Source: JBGPEQ01 sp050180895
GTDB taxonomy: Bacteria > Pseudomonadota > Alphaproteobacteria > Dongiales > Dongiaceae
Direction: 5' to 3'
Length of the DNA stretch: 64,000 nucleotides
NCBI GenBank assembly: GCA_050180895.1
Contig: JBFXDS010000010.1
Span: 108,820 to 172,819, forward strand
The translations under genes were made by a program, and so were the position numbers. Of the stretch, positions 1 to 8,320 are shown in pieces; the first letter of the stretch is position 1, and every line of letters begins with the position of its first letter. The notes below the pieces were generated by a model that worked only from the letters and a program-made list of their open reading frames with translations, did no database searches and was not told where the DNA came from.

Positions 1-28
1 AGCTGCTACCGACAGCATCGTGTCAGGA

Positions 29-115
29 TGGTGCGAGCGGTGGGAGTCGAACCCACATGCCCTTGCGGGCGCGGGATTTTGAGTCCCGTGCGTCTGCCAG
101 TTCCGCCACGCTCGC
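29..115 (-). tRNA. tRNA-Leu (anticodon CAA)
   Basis: Read on the minus strand this is a class II tRNA with a seven-base acceptor stem (GCGAGCG with CGCTCGC), an anticodon loop CT-CAA-AA, a long variable arm (a CCCGC...GCGGG-like hairpin) and the T-loop GGTTCGA. The discriminator base is A and a CCA end is encoded (positions 31 to 29). The anticodon CAA reads UUG leucine codons. It stands alone, with no other tRNA visible nearby. Confidence 0.95.
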
Positions 116-272
116 ATTCGGGAAGCCGCATCGGGACAATCGTCGCACCCGGCGCGGCCGGCCGATCATAGACATCCATCGCGACGATGCAAGCTGGCCC
201 GCAGCCGCGATTGCCGACGCCGCCGGCCGCTGCTACACCCGCGCAGGCAAGGGCAAGGCGGACAAGCGACCG

Positions 273-854
273 ATGCTGCGGCGTATCTATGACTGGATCA
301 TAAAGCTGTCCGGAAGCCGCCACGCGATGCCGGCCCTGGCGGTGGTCTCCTTCACCGAGAGCTCGTTCTTCCCGATCCCGCCTGATGCCATGATCATCCC
401 GATGGTGCTGGCCGATCCCAAGCGGGCCTGGCGCATCGCCCTGGTGGCGACCGCCGCCTCGGTGCTCGGCGGTATCGCTGGCTATGCCATCGGCGTCTAT
501 CTCTACGAGACCCTGGGCCAATGGCTGATCTCGCTCTACGGGTTCGGCGACCAGTTCGGCGCGTTCCAGGCGTCCTACGCCGAATGGGGCCTGTGGATCA
601 TCCTGATCAAGGGCCTGACCCCGATCCCCTACAAGATCGTCACCATCGCCAGCGGGGTTGCCGGCTACAACCTTCCGGTATTCATCCTCGCCTCGATCCT
701 GACGCGCGGGGCCCGCTTCTTCATCGTCGCCGCCCTGCTGCGCGCCTTCGGGCCGCCGATCCGCGACTTCATCGAGCGGCGGCTTACGCTGGTCACCACC
801 GCGTTCGTGCTGCTGATCGTCGGTGGCATCCTGGTCACGCGCTATGTCGTGTAG
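273..854 (+). CDS. YqaA/DedA-like family membrane protein
   Basis: A 193-residue inner-membrane protein of the YqaA (COG1238) branch of the DedA/SNARE-associated superfamily. The segment FTESSFFPIPPDAMIIP near residues 30-46 is the conserved re-entrant Pro/Glu motif, and a second typical motif, KGLTPIPYK, follows near residue 115. About four to five hydrophobic segments are visible. I chose the ATG that begins MLRRIYD because upstream residues have no similarity to the family. Relatives are linked to membrane homeostasis and lipid handling, but no substrate can be read from the sequence. It is followed by dsbB on the same strand. Confidence 0.85.
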   Translation: MLRRIYDWIIKLSGSRHAMPALAVVSFTESSFFPIPPDAMIIPMVLADPKRAWRIALVATAASVLGGIAGYAIGVYLYETLGQWLISLYGFGDQFGAFQASYAEWGLWIILIKGLTPIPYKIVTIASGVAGYNLPVFILASILTRGARFFIVAALLRAFGPPIRDFIERRLTLVTTAFVLLIVGGILVTRYVV

Positions 855-884
855 CCTCTCCAGCCGGCGAGTTCGAATTCCCAT

Positions 885-1409
885 ATGAGCGAGATGGCAA
901 GCATCACGGCGCACGTGCCGGTCGACCGGCGCATTCCGCTGCTCGTCGCCGTCGCCAGCCTCGCCGGCCTTGCGGTCGCCTTCGCCTCGCAATATTGGGG
1001 CGGCCTGCAGCCCTGCATCCTCTGCATCTACCAGCGCTACCCCTACGGGATCACGGCCACCCTCGGCGTCATCGGCATCCTCGCCGCCGCACGGCCGGCG
1101 GTGCTGCGTGCGATCCTGCTGCTGGCCGCGCTCGCGTTCGCCGTCGACGCCGGCATCGCTGCCTTTCATGTCGGCGTCGAGCAGGGGTGGTGGCAGGGGA
1201 CGGCGGAGTGCGGCAGCACGCTCGACCTCACGCTCAGTCCCGAGGAGCTGAAGAGCCAGCTGATGAATCAGCCGCTGGTCCGATGCGACGAAGTGGCGTG
1301 GTCGCTGTTCGGCATCTCCATGGCGGGCTACAATTTTCTCTACGCCCTTGCATTGACCGCCGTTGCGCTGTGGTTCGCGCTGCGCCGGCGGCGCGTGGAG
1401 GCGGCATGA
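885..1409 (+). CDS. dsbB: Disulfide bond formation protein B
   Basis: DsbB reoxidises periplasmic DsbA and passes the electrons to quinone in the inner membrane. The 174-residue protein has four hydrophobic segments and both periplasmic cysteine pairs: Cys44-Ile-Leu-Cys47 after the first segment, and Cys109/Cys134 in the second loop. The conserved Arg of the quinone site (YQR) follows the first pair. Its stop overlaps the start of coq7 (ATGA), so the two are translationally coupled, which places a quinone-reducing enzyme beside a ubiquinone-biosynthesis gene. Length and motifs are standard for the family. Confidence 0.93.
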   Translation: MSEMASITAHVPVDRRIPLLVAVASLAGLAVAFASQYWGGLQPCILCIYQRYPYGITATLGVIGILAAARPAVLRAILLLAALAFAVDAGIAAFHVGVEQGWWQGTAECGSTLDLTLSPEELKSQLMNQPLVRCDEVAWSLFGISMAGYNFLYALALTAVALWFALRRRRVEAA

Positions 1410-1957
1410 GCGAAGGGAGCAGGCGCCGACTGCCGGGCGATCTGTCGCGCGACGACCAGATCCGGCGCATGATCCGCGTCGACCACGCCGGCGAGTATGG
1501 CGCGCGCCGCATCTACGAGGGCCAGCTCGCGGTGTTGGGCCATCGGCAGGACGCCGAACCGATCCGCCACATGGCGGCGCAGGAGCAGCGCCACCTCGAC
1601 GCGTTCGACAAGATGATCGTGGACCGCCATGTGCGACCGACCGCGCTGCATCCGCTGTGGCATGTCGCCGGCTATGCCCTGGGGGCCGCGACGGCGCTGC
1701 TCGGCCGCGAGGCCGCGATGGCCTGCACCGTCGCCGTCGAGGAGGTCATCGACGAGCACTACGCGAAGCAGGCAGCGCAGCTGGGCGACGAGGAGAGCGA
1801 CCTGAAGGCGCTGATCGAGGACTTCCGCGCCGAAGAGATCGAGCACCGCGGCCTCGGTCTCGCCGAGGGCGCCGAGCGGGCGCCCGCATACGACGTGCTG
1901 AAGGGCACGATCAAGGCCGGATCGCGGCTCGCGATCTGGCTGGCGGAACGATTCTGA
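1406..1957 (+). CDS. coq7: Demethoxyubiquinone hydroxylase (Coq7)
   Basis: Coq7 is the di-iron monooxygenase that hydroxylates 2-polyprenyl-3-methyl-6-methoxy-benzoquinol, the penultimate step of ubiquinone synthesis. The 183-residue protein carries the ferritin-like carboxylate/histidine set: the Glu of RVDHAGEYGA, QEQRH, EEVIDEHY and AEEIEHR. The start is the ATG overlapping the dsbB stop; longer in-frame extension runs through dsbB and is spurious. A stretch with inverted repeats lies just after the stop, before the convergent HNH gene. Confidence 0.93.
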   Translation: MSEGSRRRLPGDLSRDDQIRRMIRVDHAGEYGARRIYEGQLAVLGHRQDAEPIRHMAAQEQRHLDAFDKMIVDRHVRPTALHPLWHVAGYALGAATALLGREAAMACTVAVEEVIDEHYAKQAAQLGDEESDLKALIEDFRAEEIEHRGLGLAEGAERAPAYDVLKGTIKAGSRLAIWLAERF

Positions 1958-1960
1958 GAA

Positions 1961-2053
1961 GCTGTCGGCTCTCAGCCGTCAGCTATCAGGCAACGGCGAG
2001 AACCTCGCTGCATTCTAATGCTGATCGCTGACAGCTGACAGCTGATAGCTAAC
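1961..2053. repeat. Imperfect inverted repeats between convergent genes
   Basis: The coq7/HNH intergenic region is full of GCTGTCRGCT / AGCTGACAGC-like segments. The outer arms CAGCTATCAG (about 1981-1990) and CTGATAGCT (about 2042-2050) are complementary, and further GCTGACAGCTGACAGC copies lie within. It may act as a bidirectional terminator or be a dispersed repetitive palindrome; no U-tract is present. Confidence 0.5.
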
Positions 2054-2609
2054 TCTGCTCCAGCTCGGTATCCCAGTAGAGGAAGTCGCGCCAGCTTTCG
2101 TGCAGGTAGTTCGGCGGAAAGCCGCGGCCGTTCTCCTGCAGGACATAGGTGCTCGGCTGCGACGGCCGCTGGCGCGGAAACATATGCGCTTCCTGCGGCA
2201 GCTGGTTGCCCTTGAGCAGGTTGCAGGCCTGGCAGGCGGTGACGACGTTCTCCCAGCAGGTGCGGCCGCCGCGCGACCGCGGCACCAAATGGTCGAAGGT
2301 GAGCTCCGGCGCCGGCAGATGGCCGCCGCAGTACTGGCAGGAGAAGCGATCGCGCAGGAAGACGTTGAATCGGGTGAACGCCGGACGACGCGCCTGCGGG
2401 ATGAACTCCTTCAGCGAGATCACGCTCGGTAGCCGCATCTCGAAGGACGGGCTGCGCACGACGTGGTCATATTCGGAGATGATGATCACGCGATCGAGGA
2501 AGACGGCCTTCACAGCCTCCTGCCAGGACCACAGCGACAGCGGGAAATAACTCAGGGGCCGAAAATCGGCGTTGAGAACGAGGGCGGGGCAGCTGTCGGG
2601 CGATGCCAT
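2049..2609 (-). CDS. HNH endonuclease family protein
   Basis: A 186-residue protein of the HNH family with a zinc-binding pair of CxxC motifs (CQYC and CQAC) bracketing the FDHLVPRSRGG..WENVV core, the beta-beta-alpha-metal nuclease fold. The N-terminal part (PALVLNADFRPLSYFPLSLW) is typical of the short, stand-alone HNH proteins widespread in alphaproteobacteria, whose cellular role is not established. A strong ribosome-binding site (GAGGAGG) precedes the ATG and a recognisable promoter lies upstream. It is not next to any restriction or mobile-element gene, so it is probably a housekeeping nuclease. Confidence 0.88.
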   Translation of the reverse strand: MASPDSCPALVLNADFRPLSYFPLSLWSWQEAVKAVFLDRVIIISEYDHVVRSPSFEMRLPSVISLKEFIPQARRPAFTRFNVFLRDRFSCQYCGGHLPAPELTFDHLVPRSRGGRTCWENVVTACQACNLLKGNQLPQEAHMFPRQRPSQPSTYVLQENGRGFPPNYLHESWRDFLYWDTELEQS

Positions 2610-2662
2610 CGCGCTGCCCCTCCTCAGACAGATTTGCGTTTATGTCGCCGTTGCATGCGATT

Positions 2663-2691
2663 CATATAGTGCATCATCGGCGCGCGGTCAA
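2663..2691 (-). promoter_or_regulatory. Sigma-70 type promoter of the HNH gene
   Basis: On the minus strand TTGACC is followed after exactly 17 bases by TATATG, a near-consensus housekeeping promoter, about 55 bases upstream of the HNH start codon. Confidence 0.65.
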
Positions 2692-2748
2692 AATCATTGA
2701 TTTTAGACTAATCTGTCCGCGCGCTGCCGCCGAACAGTCACGCCAATG

Positions 2749-3420
2749 TCACGTCGTCGTTGGGACGAACGCGGCCGCCAGGAAGGCGCCGCCGCGCGCC
2801 AATCCCTCCTCGTCGATGGCGTGGGCGAGACCCGGCCGGGTCTCGCCGGCGACCTCGATGCCGACGGCCTGGAGCGCGGCGCCCGCCGCCGCCATCGAGG
2901 CATAAGGAACGACCGGATCGGCGTTGCCGTGAACGAGCAGCACGGACGGCCTGGACTTGATCTCCGCCGGCAGCAGTTGCGGCGCGACGAGCGCGCCCGA
3001 ATAGCCGACCACGGCAGCGACGGCGCGTGGCCGGCGCGGCGCCACGTGCAGCGCCATCATCGTGCCTTGCGAGAATCCCACCAGCGCCAGCCGCTCCTCG
3101 CTCAGTCCGTGACGCGCCAGTTCGGAATCGAGGTAGGCGTCGAGGATGGCGGCCGCGGTCTGCGTCTCCGCCAGGATCATGTTCTCGTCGCGGTCCTCGA
3201 AGCCGAACCATTGGCGCCCGAAGGGCGCGGCCTCGCATGGGAACGGCGCGTGCGGCGCGACGAACTGCGTGTCCGGCAGGAGGCGCGCCCAGTGCGGCGC
3301 CAGTCCCAGCAGGTCGTTTCCGTCGGCGCCGTAGCCGTGGAGGAGGATGACCAGCTCCCGCGGCTTGCCGCCGCGGACCGGCCCGAACGAAGGTCCCGAG
3401 AGATCGATCAATGCACGCAT
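2749..3420 (-). CDS. Alpha/beta-hydrolase, phospholipase/carboxylesterase family
   Basis: A 223-residue serine esterase of the phospholipase/carboxylesterase (YpfH/EstB-like) family. The catalytic triad is readable: Ser117 in GFSQG, Asp168 in HGNADPVVP and His200 in GLAHAID; the oxyanion-hole region is LLHGYGADG. It has no signal peptide, so it should be cytoplasmic. It is the last gene of a minus-strand run with the 2OG-Fe(II)-like gene 47 bases upstream. The natural substrate cannot be told; relatives hydrolyse short acyl esters or lysophospholipids. Confidence 0.88.
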   Translation of the reverse strand: MRALIDLSGPSFGPVRGGKPRELVILLHGYGADGNDLLGLAPHWARLLPDTQFVAPHAPFPCEAAPFGRQWFGFEDRDENMILAETQTAAAILDAYLDSELARHGLSEERLALVGFSQGTMMALHVAPRRPRAVAAVVGYSGALVAPQLLPAEIKSRPSVLLVHGNADPVVPYASMAAAGAALQAVGIEVAGETRPGLAHAIDEEGLARGGAFLAAAFVPTTT

Positions 3421-3467
3421 TCAGAGATTTCCCGGTTCTGATTGCTTCGAGCCGCGGACTGGCGCGA

Positions 3468-4109
3468 CTATTGGAACGATGTCTTGTATCGATCCGTCCC
3501 CCGCTCGGCCAACGGCGAGCCGGGGACGACGTCCTTGTCGATGTTCCAGCTGAGCGTGATGCACGGACGATCGCCGGTGTAGGGATTGACGCAATGGACC
3601 AGCGCGCTGGGAAACGCGATCATGGTCCCCGGCGGCATGCGCGGCATCAGGGGATTGGTCACGGACGCCTTGCGCAGGGGACAGCATACCTCGACGCGCG
3701 GATCGACGATCGCCAACTTCCCGCTCAGCGGATCCATCGGATCCTCGTCCCCCGAATCGACGCAATAGACGACGCTGACCGCCGTGCGTTCGTGGCTGCG
3801 CGCCAGGAGATAGTCGCCTCGGCGGGACACAGTGGCCCAGGAGAGATCGATGACTGCCGTATCGCTGCCGAGCAGCATCTGGGCCATGTGCAAGGCGCGG
3901 GCGTTCAGCAGGTCCGACTCCGGCGAGTCCCAGCGGTCGAGGTGATGAATCCTGGTGCCGCCACCAGCGCGGAAGTGACGCGCGGAAAAGCGCGGGTCGT
4001 TCTCGAGCGCCTGGATGCGCGAGACCAAGGACGGATGAAACGCGGTGGCATCGGCGAACGTCGTCAGTCCGATCGTCCGGTGACCGAGCGGATGCACGGC
4101 CTGTCCCAT
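3468..4109 (-). CDS. Putative 2OG-Fe(II) oxygenase-like protein
   Basis: About 213 residues if translation starts at the ATG giving MGQAVHPLGHRTIG; in-frame GTG codons upstream could add some 15 residues. The C-terminal half fits the double-stranded beta-helix of the TIGR02466-type putative 2OG-Fe(II) oxygenases: SHERTAVSVVYCVDSG, then GKLAIVDPR, then the diagnostic PPGTMIAFPSALVHCVNPY..RPCITLSWNID, where the late His would be an iron ligand and the Arg would bind 2-oxoglutarate. The family assignment comes from this pattern, not from an alignment, and the substrate is unknown. It lies between the glycosylase and esterase genes on the same strand. Confidence 0.6.
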   Translation of the reverse strand: MGQAVHPLGHRTIGLTTFADATAFHPSLVSRIQALENDPRFSARHFRAGGGTRIHHLDRWDSPESDLLNARALHMAQMLLGSDTAVIDLSWATVSRRGDYLLARSHERTAVSVVYCVDSGDEDPMDPLSGKLAIVDPRVEVCCPLRKASVTNPLMPRMPPGTMIAFPSALVHCVNPYTGDRPCITLSWNIDKDVVPGSPLAERGTDRYKTSFQ

Positions 4110-4206
4110 GGGCCACACGGGGAACTCTCGCGTACCGATCACGACGCCGTCGGACTCCAAGCCTTCTTCTCCCCGTGACGACAGTCCCCTCCGCGATCCG
4201 ACATCG

Positions 4207-4839
4207 TCAGACGGCCGCGGGCGCCTGTCTGTAGTAATGCCAGAGAAGCCGGGCTGCAACGCTGCGCCAGGGGCGCCACGGCTCCGCCATCCGGCGTAGC
4301 GTGCCGGCTGTCGGGCGTTCCGCCAGCTGCTTTACTCTTTGAGCCGCGGTCAGCAGCGCGAGATCGTCCGCCGGCAGCACATCGGGTCGGCACAGGCAGA
4401 ACAGCAGATAGACCTCCGCGCTCCACCGCCCCAAGCCGCGCAATGCCGTCAAGGCGTCGATCACCTCGTCGTCGGTCATCTGCGCCAGCGCATCGAGGTC
4501 GAGACGCCGCTCGGCGATCGCGGCGGCGAGGTCGCGGCCATAGGCGATCTTCGGCCGGCTGAAGCCGACGGCTTGCAGCTCCCGATCCGACAGATCGAGG
4601 AAGGCCTGCGGCGTCACCGCGCCGATGGTGTCGCCGAGGCGCTGCCAGATGGCGCCGGCCGAGGCCGTCGACAATTGCTGGCCGACGATGATCCATAGCA
4701 GCGAGGCGAAGCCGGGCGGCCGCCGCCGCCGCGGCGGTGCGCCGACGAGCCGGATCGCCCGCGCCAGATCGTCGTCCGCGGCGCCGAGATGATCGAGCGC
4801 GCGCAGCAGGCGCTTGCCGCTGATGTCGCGGTTCGGCAT
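4207..4839 (-). CDS. DNA-3-methyladenine glycosylase II-like (HhH-GPD)
   Basis: A 210-residue HhH-GPD base-excision glycosylase, related to AlkA but without the AlkA N-terminal domain. The helix-hairpin-helix LRGLGRWSAEVYLL and the following PADDL, with Asp158/159 as catalytic acid, are clear; IVGQQLSTASAGAIW is the usual QQxS helix. The likely role is excision of alkylated purines. I chose the ATG beginning MPNRDISGKRLL because the upstream extension is low-complexity and overlaps the divergent gluQ promoter region. gluQ starts 46 bases away in the opposite direction. Confidence 0.85.
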   Translation of the reverse strand: MPNRDISGKRLLRALDHLGAADDDLARAIRLVGAPPRRRRPPGFASLLWIIVGQQLSTASAGAIWQRLGDTIGAVTPQAFLDLSDRELQAVGFSRPKIAYGRDLAAAIAERRLDLDALAQMTDDEVIDALTALRGLGRWSAEVYLLFCLCRPDVLPADDLALLTAAQRVKQLAERPTAGTLRRMAEPWRPWRSVAARLLWHYYRQAPAAV

Positions 4840-4884
4840 GTTCCCTCCCGCGTTGTGCCGTCCCCATCCTGCCATCCGCCGATC

Positions 4885-5724
4885 ATGATCGTCACCCGCT
4901 TTGCGCCGAGCCCGACCGGCTACCTGCATGTCGGCCACGCGGCCTCCGCCTTGACCGGGCGGCTGGCCGCGATGCGCGCCGGCGGCCGCTTCCTCCTGCG
5001 CGTCGAGGATATCGACGCCGCCCGCTGCCGGCCGGCGTTCGAGGCAGCGATGTATGAGGACTTGGCCTGGCTGGGGCTGACGTGGGAGCGCCCCGTGCGG
5101 CGTCAATCCGAGCACATGGCCGACTATGCCGCCGCGCTCGACCGTCTGCGCGGCCTGGGCGTCCTCTACCCGTGCTTCTGCACGCGCCAGGACATCGCCG
5201 CCGAGGTCGCCGCCGCAGCCGGCGCGCCGCACGGTCCCGACGGTCCCCTCTACCCGGGGACATGCCGCGGACTGCCCCCCGATGAGCGGACGGCCCGCAT
5301 GGATCGCAGGCTGCCCTACGCGCTGCGCCTCGATGCCGCGATGGCGGGCCGGCTGACCGGGCCGCTAAGCTGGGAGGAGCACGGGCGCGGCCCGGTTGCG
5401 GTCGATCCCACCAGGCTGGGCGACGCCGTGCTGGCCCGCAAGGACATGGCCGCCAGCTATCATCTGGCGGTCACGGTGGACGACGACCTGCAGGGCGTCA
5501 CGCTGGTGACGCGGGGCGAGGATCTTTTTCATGCCACGCATCTGCATCGGCTGCTTCAGGCGCTCCTGGGGCTGGCGGTGCCGGCCTATGCACACCACAT
5601 AGTGCTGACCAACGCCGACGGCCGGCGCTTGGCCAAGCGCGACGGCGCCCTCGCCCTGAGGGCGCTGCGCCTGGCCGGACGAACGCCGGCCGAGGTCCGC
5701 GCCATGGCGGGGTTTCCGGACTAG
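4885..5724 (+). CDS. gluQ: Glutamyl-Q tRNA(Asp) synthetase
   Basis: GluQ attaches glutamate to queuosine at the wobble position of tRNA-Asp. The 279-residue protein has the catalytic half of GluRS only: RFAPSPTGYLHVGH (HIGH motif, residues 5-18), the zinc site CFC...YPGTC, and RLAKRDGA in place of KMSKS, with no anticodon-binding domain. Start chosen at the ATG beginning MIVTRFAPSPTG. A divergent glycosylase gene lies upstream and a TerC gene follows on the same strand. Confidence 0.93.
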   Translation: MIVTRFAPSPTGYLHVGHAASALTGRLAAMRAGGRFLLRVEDIDAARCRPAFEAAMYEDLAWLGLTWERPVRRQSEHMADYAAALDRLRGLGVLYPCFCTRQDIAAEVAAAAGAPHGPDGPLYPGTCRGLPPDERTARMDRRLPYALRLDAAMAGRLTGPLSWEEHGRGPVAVDPTRLGDAVLARKDMAASYHLAVTVDDDLQGVTLVTRGEDLFHATHLHRLLQALLGLAVPAYAHHIVLTNADGRRLAKRDGALALRALRLAGRTPAEVRAMAGFPD

Positions 5725-5780
5725 CCAGGCCCGTCGCCGCAATGTAGAGAGACCGTCCCGCCATGTTTCCGATTCACTGA

Positions 5781-6473
5781 ATGTTCGGTCTCGATTTTCA
5801 TCTCTGGAGCGCCCTCCTCGGGATCATCTGGATCGATCTGGTTCTCGCCGGCGACAATGCGGTGGTCGTCGGCATGGCCGCCTCCGGCCTGCCGCGCGAA
5901 CAGCGCACCAAAGTCATCATGCTCGGCATCGCGGCGGCGACGGTGCTGCGCATCATCTTCGCCTTCGCCACCACCCTCCTGCTGCAGATCATCGGGCTTC
6001 TGCTGGCCGGCGGCATCCTGCTGCTGTGGGTGTGCTGGAAGCTATGGCGCGAGCTGCGGCTGCAGCGGCAGGAGGAGAAGGCGGTCGACCGGCTGGAGGA
6101 GGAGGTCGGCGACGTGCTGCCGACGGCAGACTTCGACGGCTCTCGGCAGGCCAAACTGGGCAACGACGCACCGCGCAAGACGTTCGGGCAGGCGGCGGTG
6201 CAGATCGTCGTCGCCGACGTGTCGATGTCGCTCGACAACGTGCTGGCGGTCGGCGGCATCGCCAAGGATCATCCGACCTGGGTGCTCATCGTCGGCCTGG
6301 TGCTGTCGGTCGCCTTCATGGGCGTCTGCGCCACCTTCATCGCCGGCCTGCTGAAGCGCTATCACTGGATCGCCTATGTCGGCCTGGTGATCATCCTCTA
6401 TGTCGCCCTCAAGATGATCTGGGACGGCACGAACGAGGTCATGCACGCGGCGGCGATGGCCGGCCTCATGTGA
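5781..6473 (+). CDS. TerC family integral membrane protein (YjbE type)
   Basis: A 230-residue TerC-superfamily protein with about six to seven membrane segments. The two acidic metal-site motifs are present: WIDLVLAGDNAVVV near residues 17-30 and VVADVSMSLDNVLAV near residues 143-157. A charged cytoplasmic linker (RLQRQEEKAVDRLEEE) divides the two halves. TerC proteins are associated with tellurite resistance and with manganese or other metal efflux; no tellurite cluster is present here, so metal homeostasis is more likely. Its last 8 bases overlap the end of the convergent Nudix gene. Confidence 0.9.
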   Translation: MFGLDFHLWSALLGIIWIDLVLAGDNAVVVGMAASGLPREQRTKVIMLGIAAATVLRIIFAFATTLLLQIIGLLLAGGILLLWVCWKLWRELRLQRQEEKAVDRLEEEVGDVLPTADFDGSRQAKLGNDAPRKTFGQAAVQIVVADVSMSLDNVLAVGGIAKDHPTWVLIVGLVLSVAFMGVCATFIAGLLKRYHWIAYVGLVIILYVALKMIWDGTNEVMHAAAMAGLM

Positions 6474-7326
6474 CGGCCGGCCGCCGGCGGAGGCTGCGGA
6501 CGATCTCCAGGTAGGCCGGATCTTCCGGGCCGATGAAGCCGTGGCGGACCAGGAAGTCGATGATGACCAACGCCACGTTGAACTTGAATCGGTCGGTGGC
6601 GGCCAATTCCTCGATCACCCGCGCGATCGGCCACAGGAAGAACTCCTCGATCTCCCCATCGGCATTGACCGGCCCGAAATCGGGCGGCAGCGCGAGATCG
6701 TAGTTGAACAGTACGTCGTTGCGCAGGCCCTCCTCCGTCTCCGTCAGATAGGAGGTGACGCCGACCGGCCGTGCCTGGCGCGCCAGATCGGCGGGGAGCG
6801 ACGCTTCCTCGGCGCATTCCTTCAGCAGATTCTCCTCGAGGCTGAGGCCGGCGGGCTGGCCGCCGGCGACGAGATGGTCGAGCTGGCCGGGGAAGGTCGG
6901 CTTGCGGCGCGAGCGCCGCCCGACCCAGAGCCGCATGTCCGCCCCCTCGCCGACATAGCCGTTGAGGTGGATGCCGTAGGCGCGCACCCCGAAGGACGGC
7001 ACGGCGGCCCGCTCCATCTCGAACAACGCCGGCGTGTCGAAGGACGATCCGACCGGATAGGGCTCGTCGCGCCAGCCGCGGAACCAGCCGTCCCGCTGCA
7101 ACGCCCGCAGAACGCGGCCGACGGCAGCCGTGCGGTCGGCATAGCCGCGCAGCCCCAGCGCAAGGCCGACCGTCCGGTCGCCGACGACGAAGACGTCCTC
7201 GTGTGCTTGCAGCCGGCGGGCGAGCCCGGCGGGCACAAAGCCGACCGGTTGGCCGTCGACGACGAAGCGGCGGTAGTGCGACAGGTCCGGCGCCCTGAGG
7301 ATCTTGAAGCGGTCGAGCAGGCTCAC
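6466..7326 (-). CDS. DUF4743-Nudix hydrolase, copy A
   Basis: A 286-residue protein with an N-terminal DUF4743 domain (about residues 1-120, FRRFVVDGQPVGFVPAGL-like region) and a C-terminal Nudix domain containing GGQPAGLSLEENLLKECAEEASLP. This architecture is shared with plant-type Nudix 20 and thiamine-pyrophosphokinase-related proteins; related enzymes hydrolyse damaged thiamine-diphosphate derivatives, but the substrate here is inferred only from family. The start is GTG, overlapping the TGA of the upstream paralogue (GTGA), so the two are translationally coupled. Its end overlaps convergent terC. Confidence 0.85.
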   Translation of the reverse strand: MSLLDRFKILRAPDLSHYRRFVVDGQPVGFVPAGLARRLQAHEDVFVVGDRTVGLALGLRGYADRTAAVGRVLRALQRDGWFRGWRDEPYPVGSSFDTPALFEMERAAVPSFGVRAYGIHLNGYVGEGADMRLWVGRRSRRKPTFPGQLDHLVAGGQPAGLSLEENLLKECAEEASLPADLARQARPVGVTSYLTETEEGLRNDVLFNYDLALPPDFGPVNADGEIEEFFLWPIARVIEELAATDRFKFNVALVIIDFLVRHGFIGPEDPAYLEIVRSLRRRPAVT

Positions 7327-8198
7327 GCCGCCCCCTCCCCGCCCGCGGCCGGCGTGCTCCACAGGCCCTCGGCGATCTCGATATAGCCCGGATCGGCCGG
7401 GCCGATGACGCCGTGCCGGATCAGGAAGTCGATCAGGCACAGCGCCACGTCGTACAGGATGTCGTCGGTGTCGCTCAGCACCGCCTTGAGCCGCGGCAGC
7501 GGCCACAGCTCGAAGCCGGCGACCTCGCCGTCGGCGTTGCGCGGCACGAAGTCGGCGGGCAGGACGAGATCGTAGTTGAAGAGCACCTCGTCGTCGGCGA
7601 TGTCGCCCTCCTGGCGCAGATAGGCGACGGCGCCGACGGGACGGGCCGCGGCGGCCAGCGCCGCCGGGATCGACGCCTCCTCGGCGCATTCCTTGATCAG
7701 GTTGTCGCGCAGACTGATGCCCACCGGCAGGCCGCCGCCGACGATCTGGTCGAGCTTGCCGGGGCCGATCGGCTTGCTGAGGGCGCGGCGCGCGATCCAG
7801 GTCCGCGGCGCGCCGCCGTCCGCCACGATGCCGTTGAGCTGCACGCAGTAGCAGCGGACGCCGAAGCGGCGGGCCGCGGCGCGCTCCATCTGCAGCAGCG
7901 GCGGAGCGTGGAAGGACGTCGTCACCGCGAAGGCCTCGTCGCGCCAGCCGGGGAACCAGCCCTCCTCGCGCAGCCGGCCGACGACCTCGGCCACGGCGCG
8001 GCTGCGGCTGTCGAAGGAGTCGAGCCGGTCCGCGAGACGCACCGACCGGTCGTCGACGAGGAAGACGTCGGGAAACCCGCGCAACCGGTCGGCGAGGCGA
8101 TGAGCGATCCAGCCGACCGGCCGGCCGGCCACGACGAACCGGCGGAAGCGGCCGGGCTCCCGGTGCCGACAATAGCGGATGCGGTCGAGCAGGCTCAT
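7323..8198 (-). CDS. DUF4743-Nudix hydrolase, copy B
   Basis: A 291-residue paralogue of the gene downstream, with the same DUF4743 plus Nudix order. The Nudix stretch reads GGGLPVGISLRDNLIKECAEEASIP, so the first acidic position of the box is Asp rather than Glu as in copy A, which may alter metal binding or activity. The two copies share recognisable landmarks throughout (MSLLDR start, EGWFPGWRDE/DGWFRGWRDE, VLFNYDL, IDFLxRHGxIGP) but are well diverged, so the duplication is old. They probably form a two-gene operon starting here. Confidence 0.85.
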   Translation of the reverse strand: MSLLDRIRYCRHREPGRFRRFVVAGRPVGWIAHRLADRLRGFPDVFLVDDRSVRLADRLDSFDSRSRAVAEVVGRLREEGWFPGWRDEAFAVTTSFHAPPLLQMERAAARRFGVRCYCVQLNGIVADGGAPRTWIARRALSKPIGPGKLDQIVGGGLPVGISLRDNLIKECAEEASIPAALAAAARPVGAVAYLRQEGDIADDEVLFNYDLVLPADFVPRNADGEVAGFELWPLPRLKAVLSDTDDILYDVALCLIDFLIRHGVIGPADPGYIEIAEGLWSTPAAGGEGAA

Positions 8199-8320
8199 GT
8201 CTCATCCCCGACGCAGGCCGTCCCACCAAGCAACCTAACCGCGGCCTGCACGTTCCGCCACGGCGGACGATCGCCGGGTCTGCTATAGTCGCGGCCCGGA
8301 ACGAACTGTCGGAGGTATCG

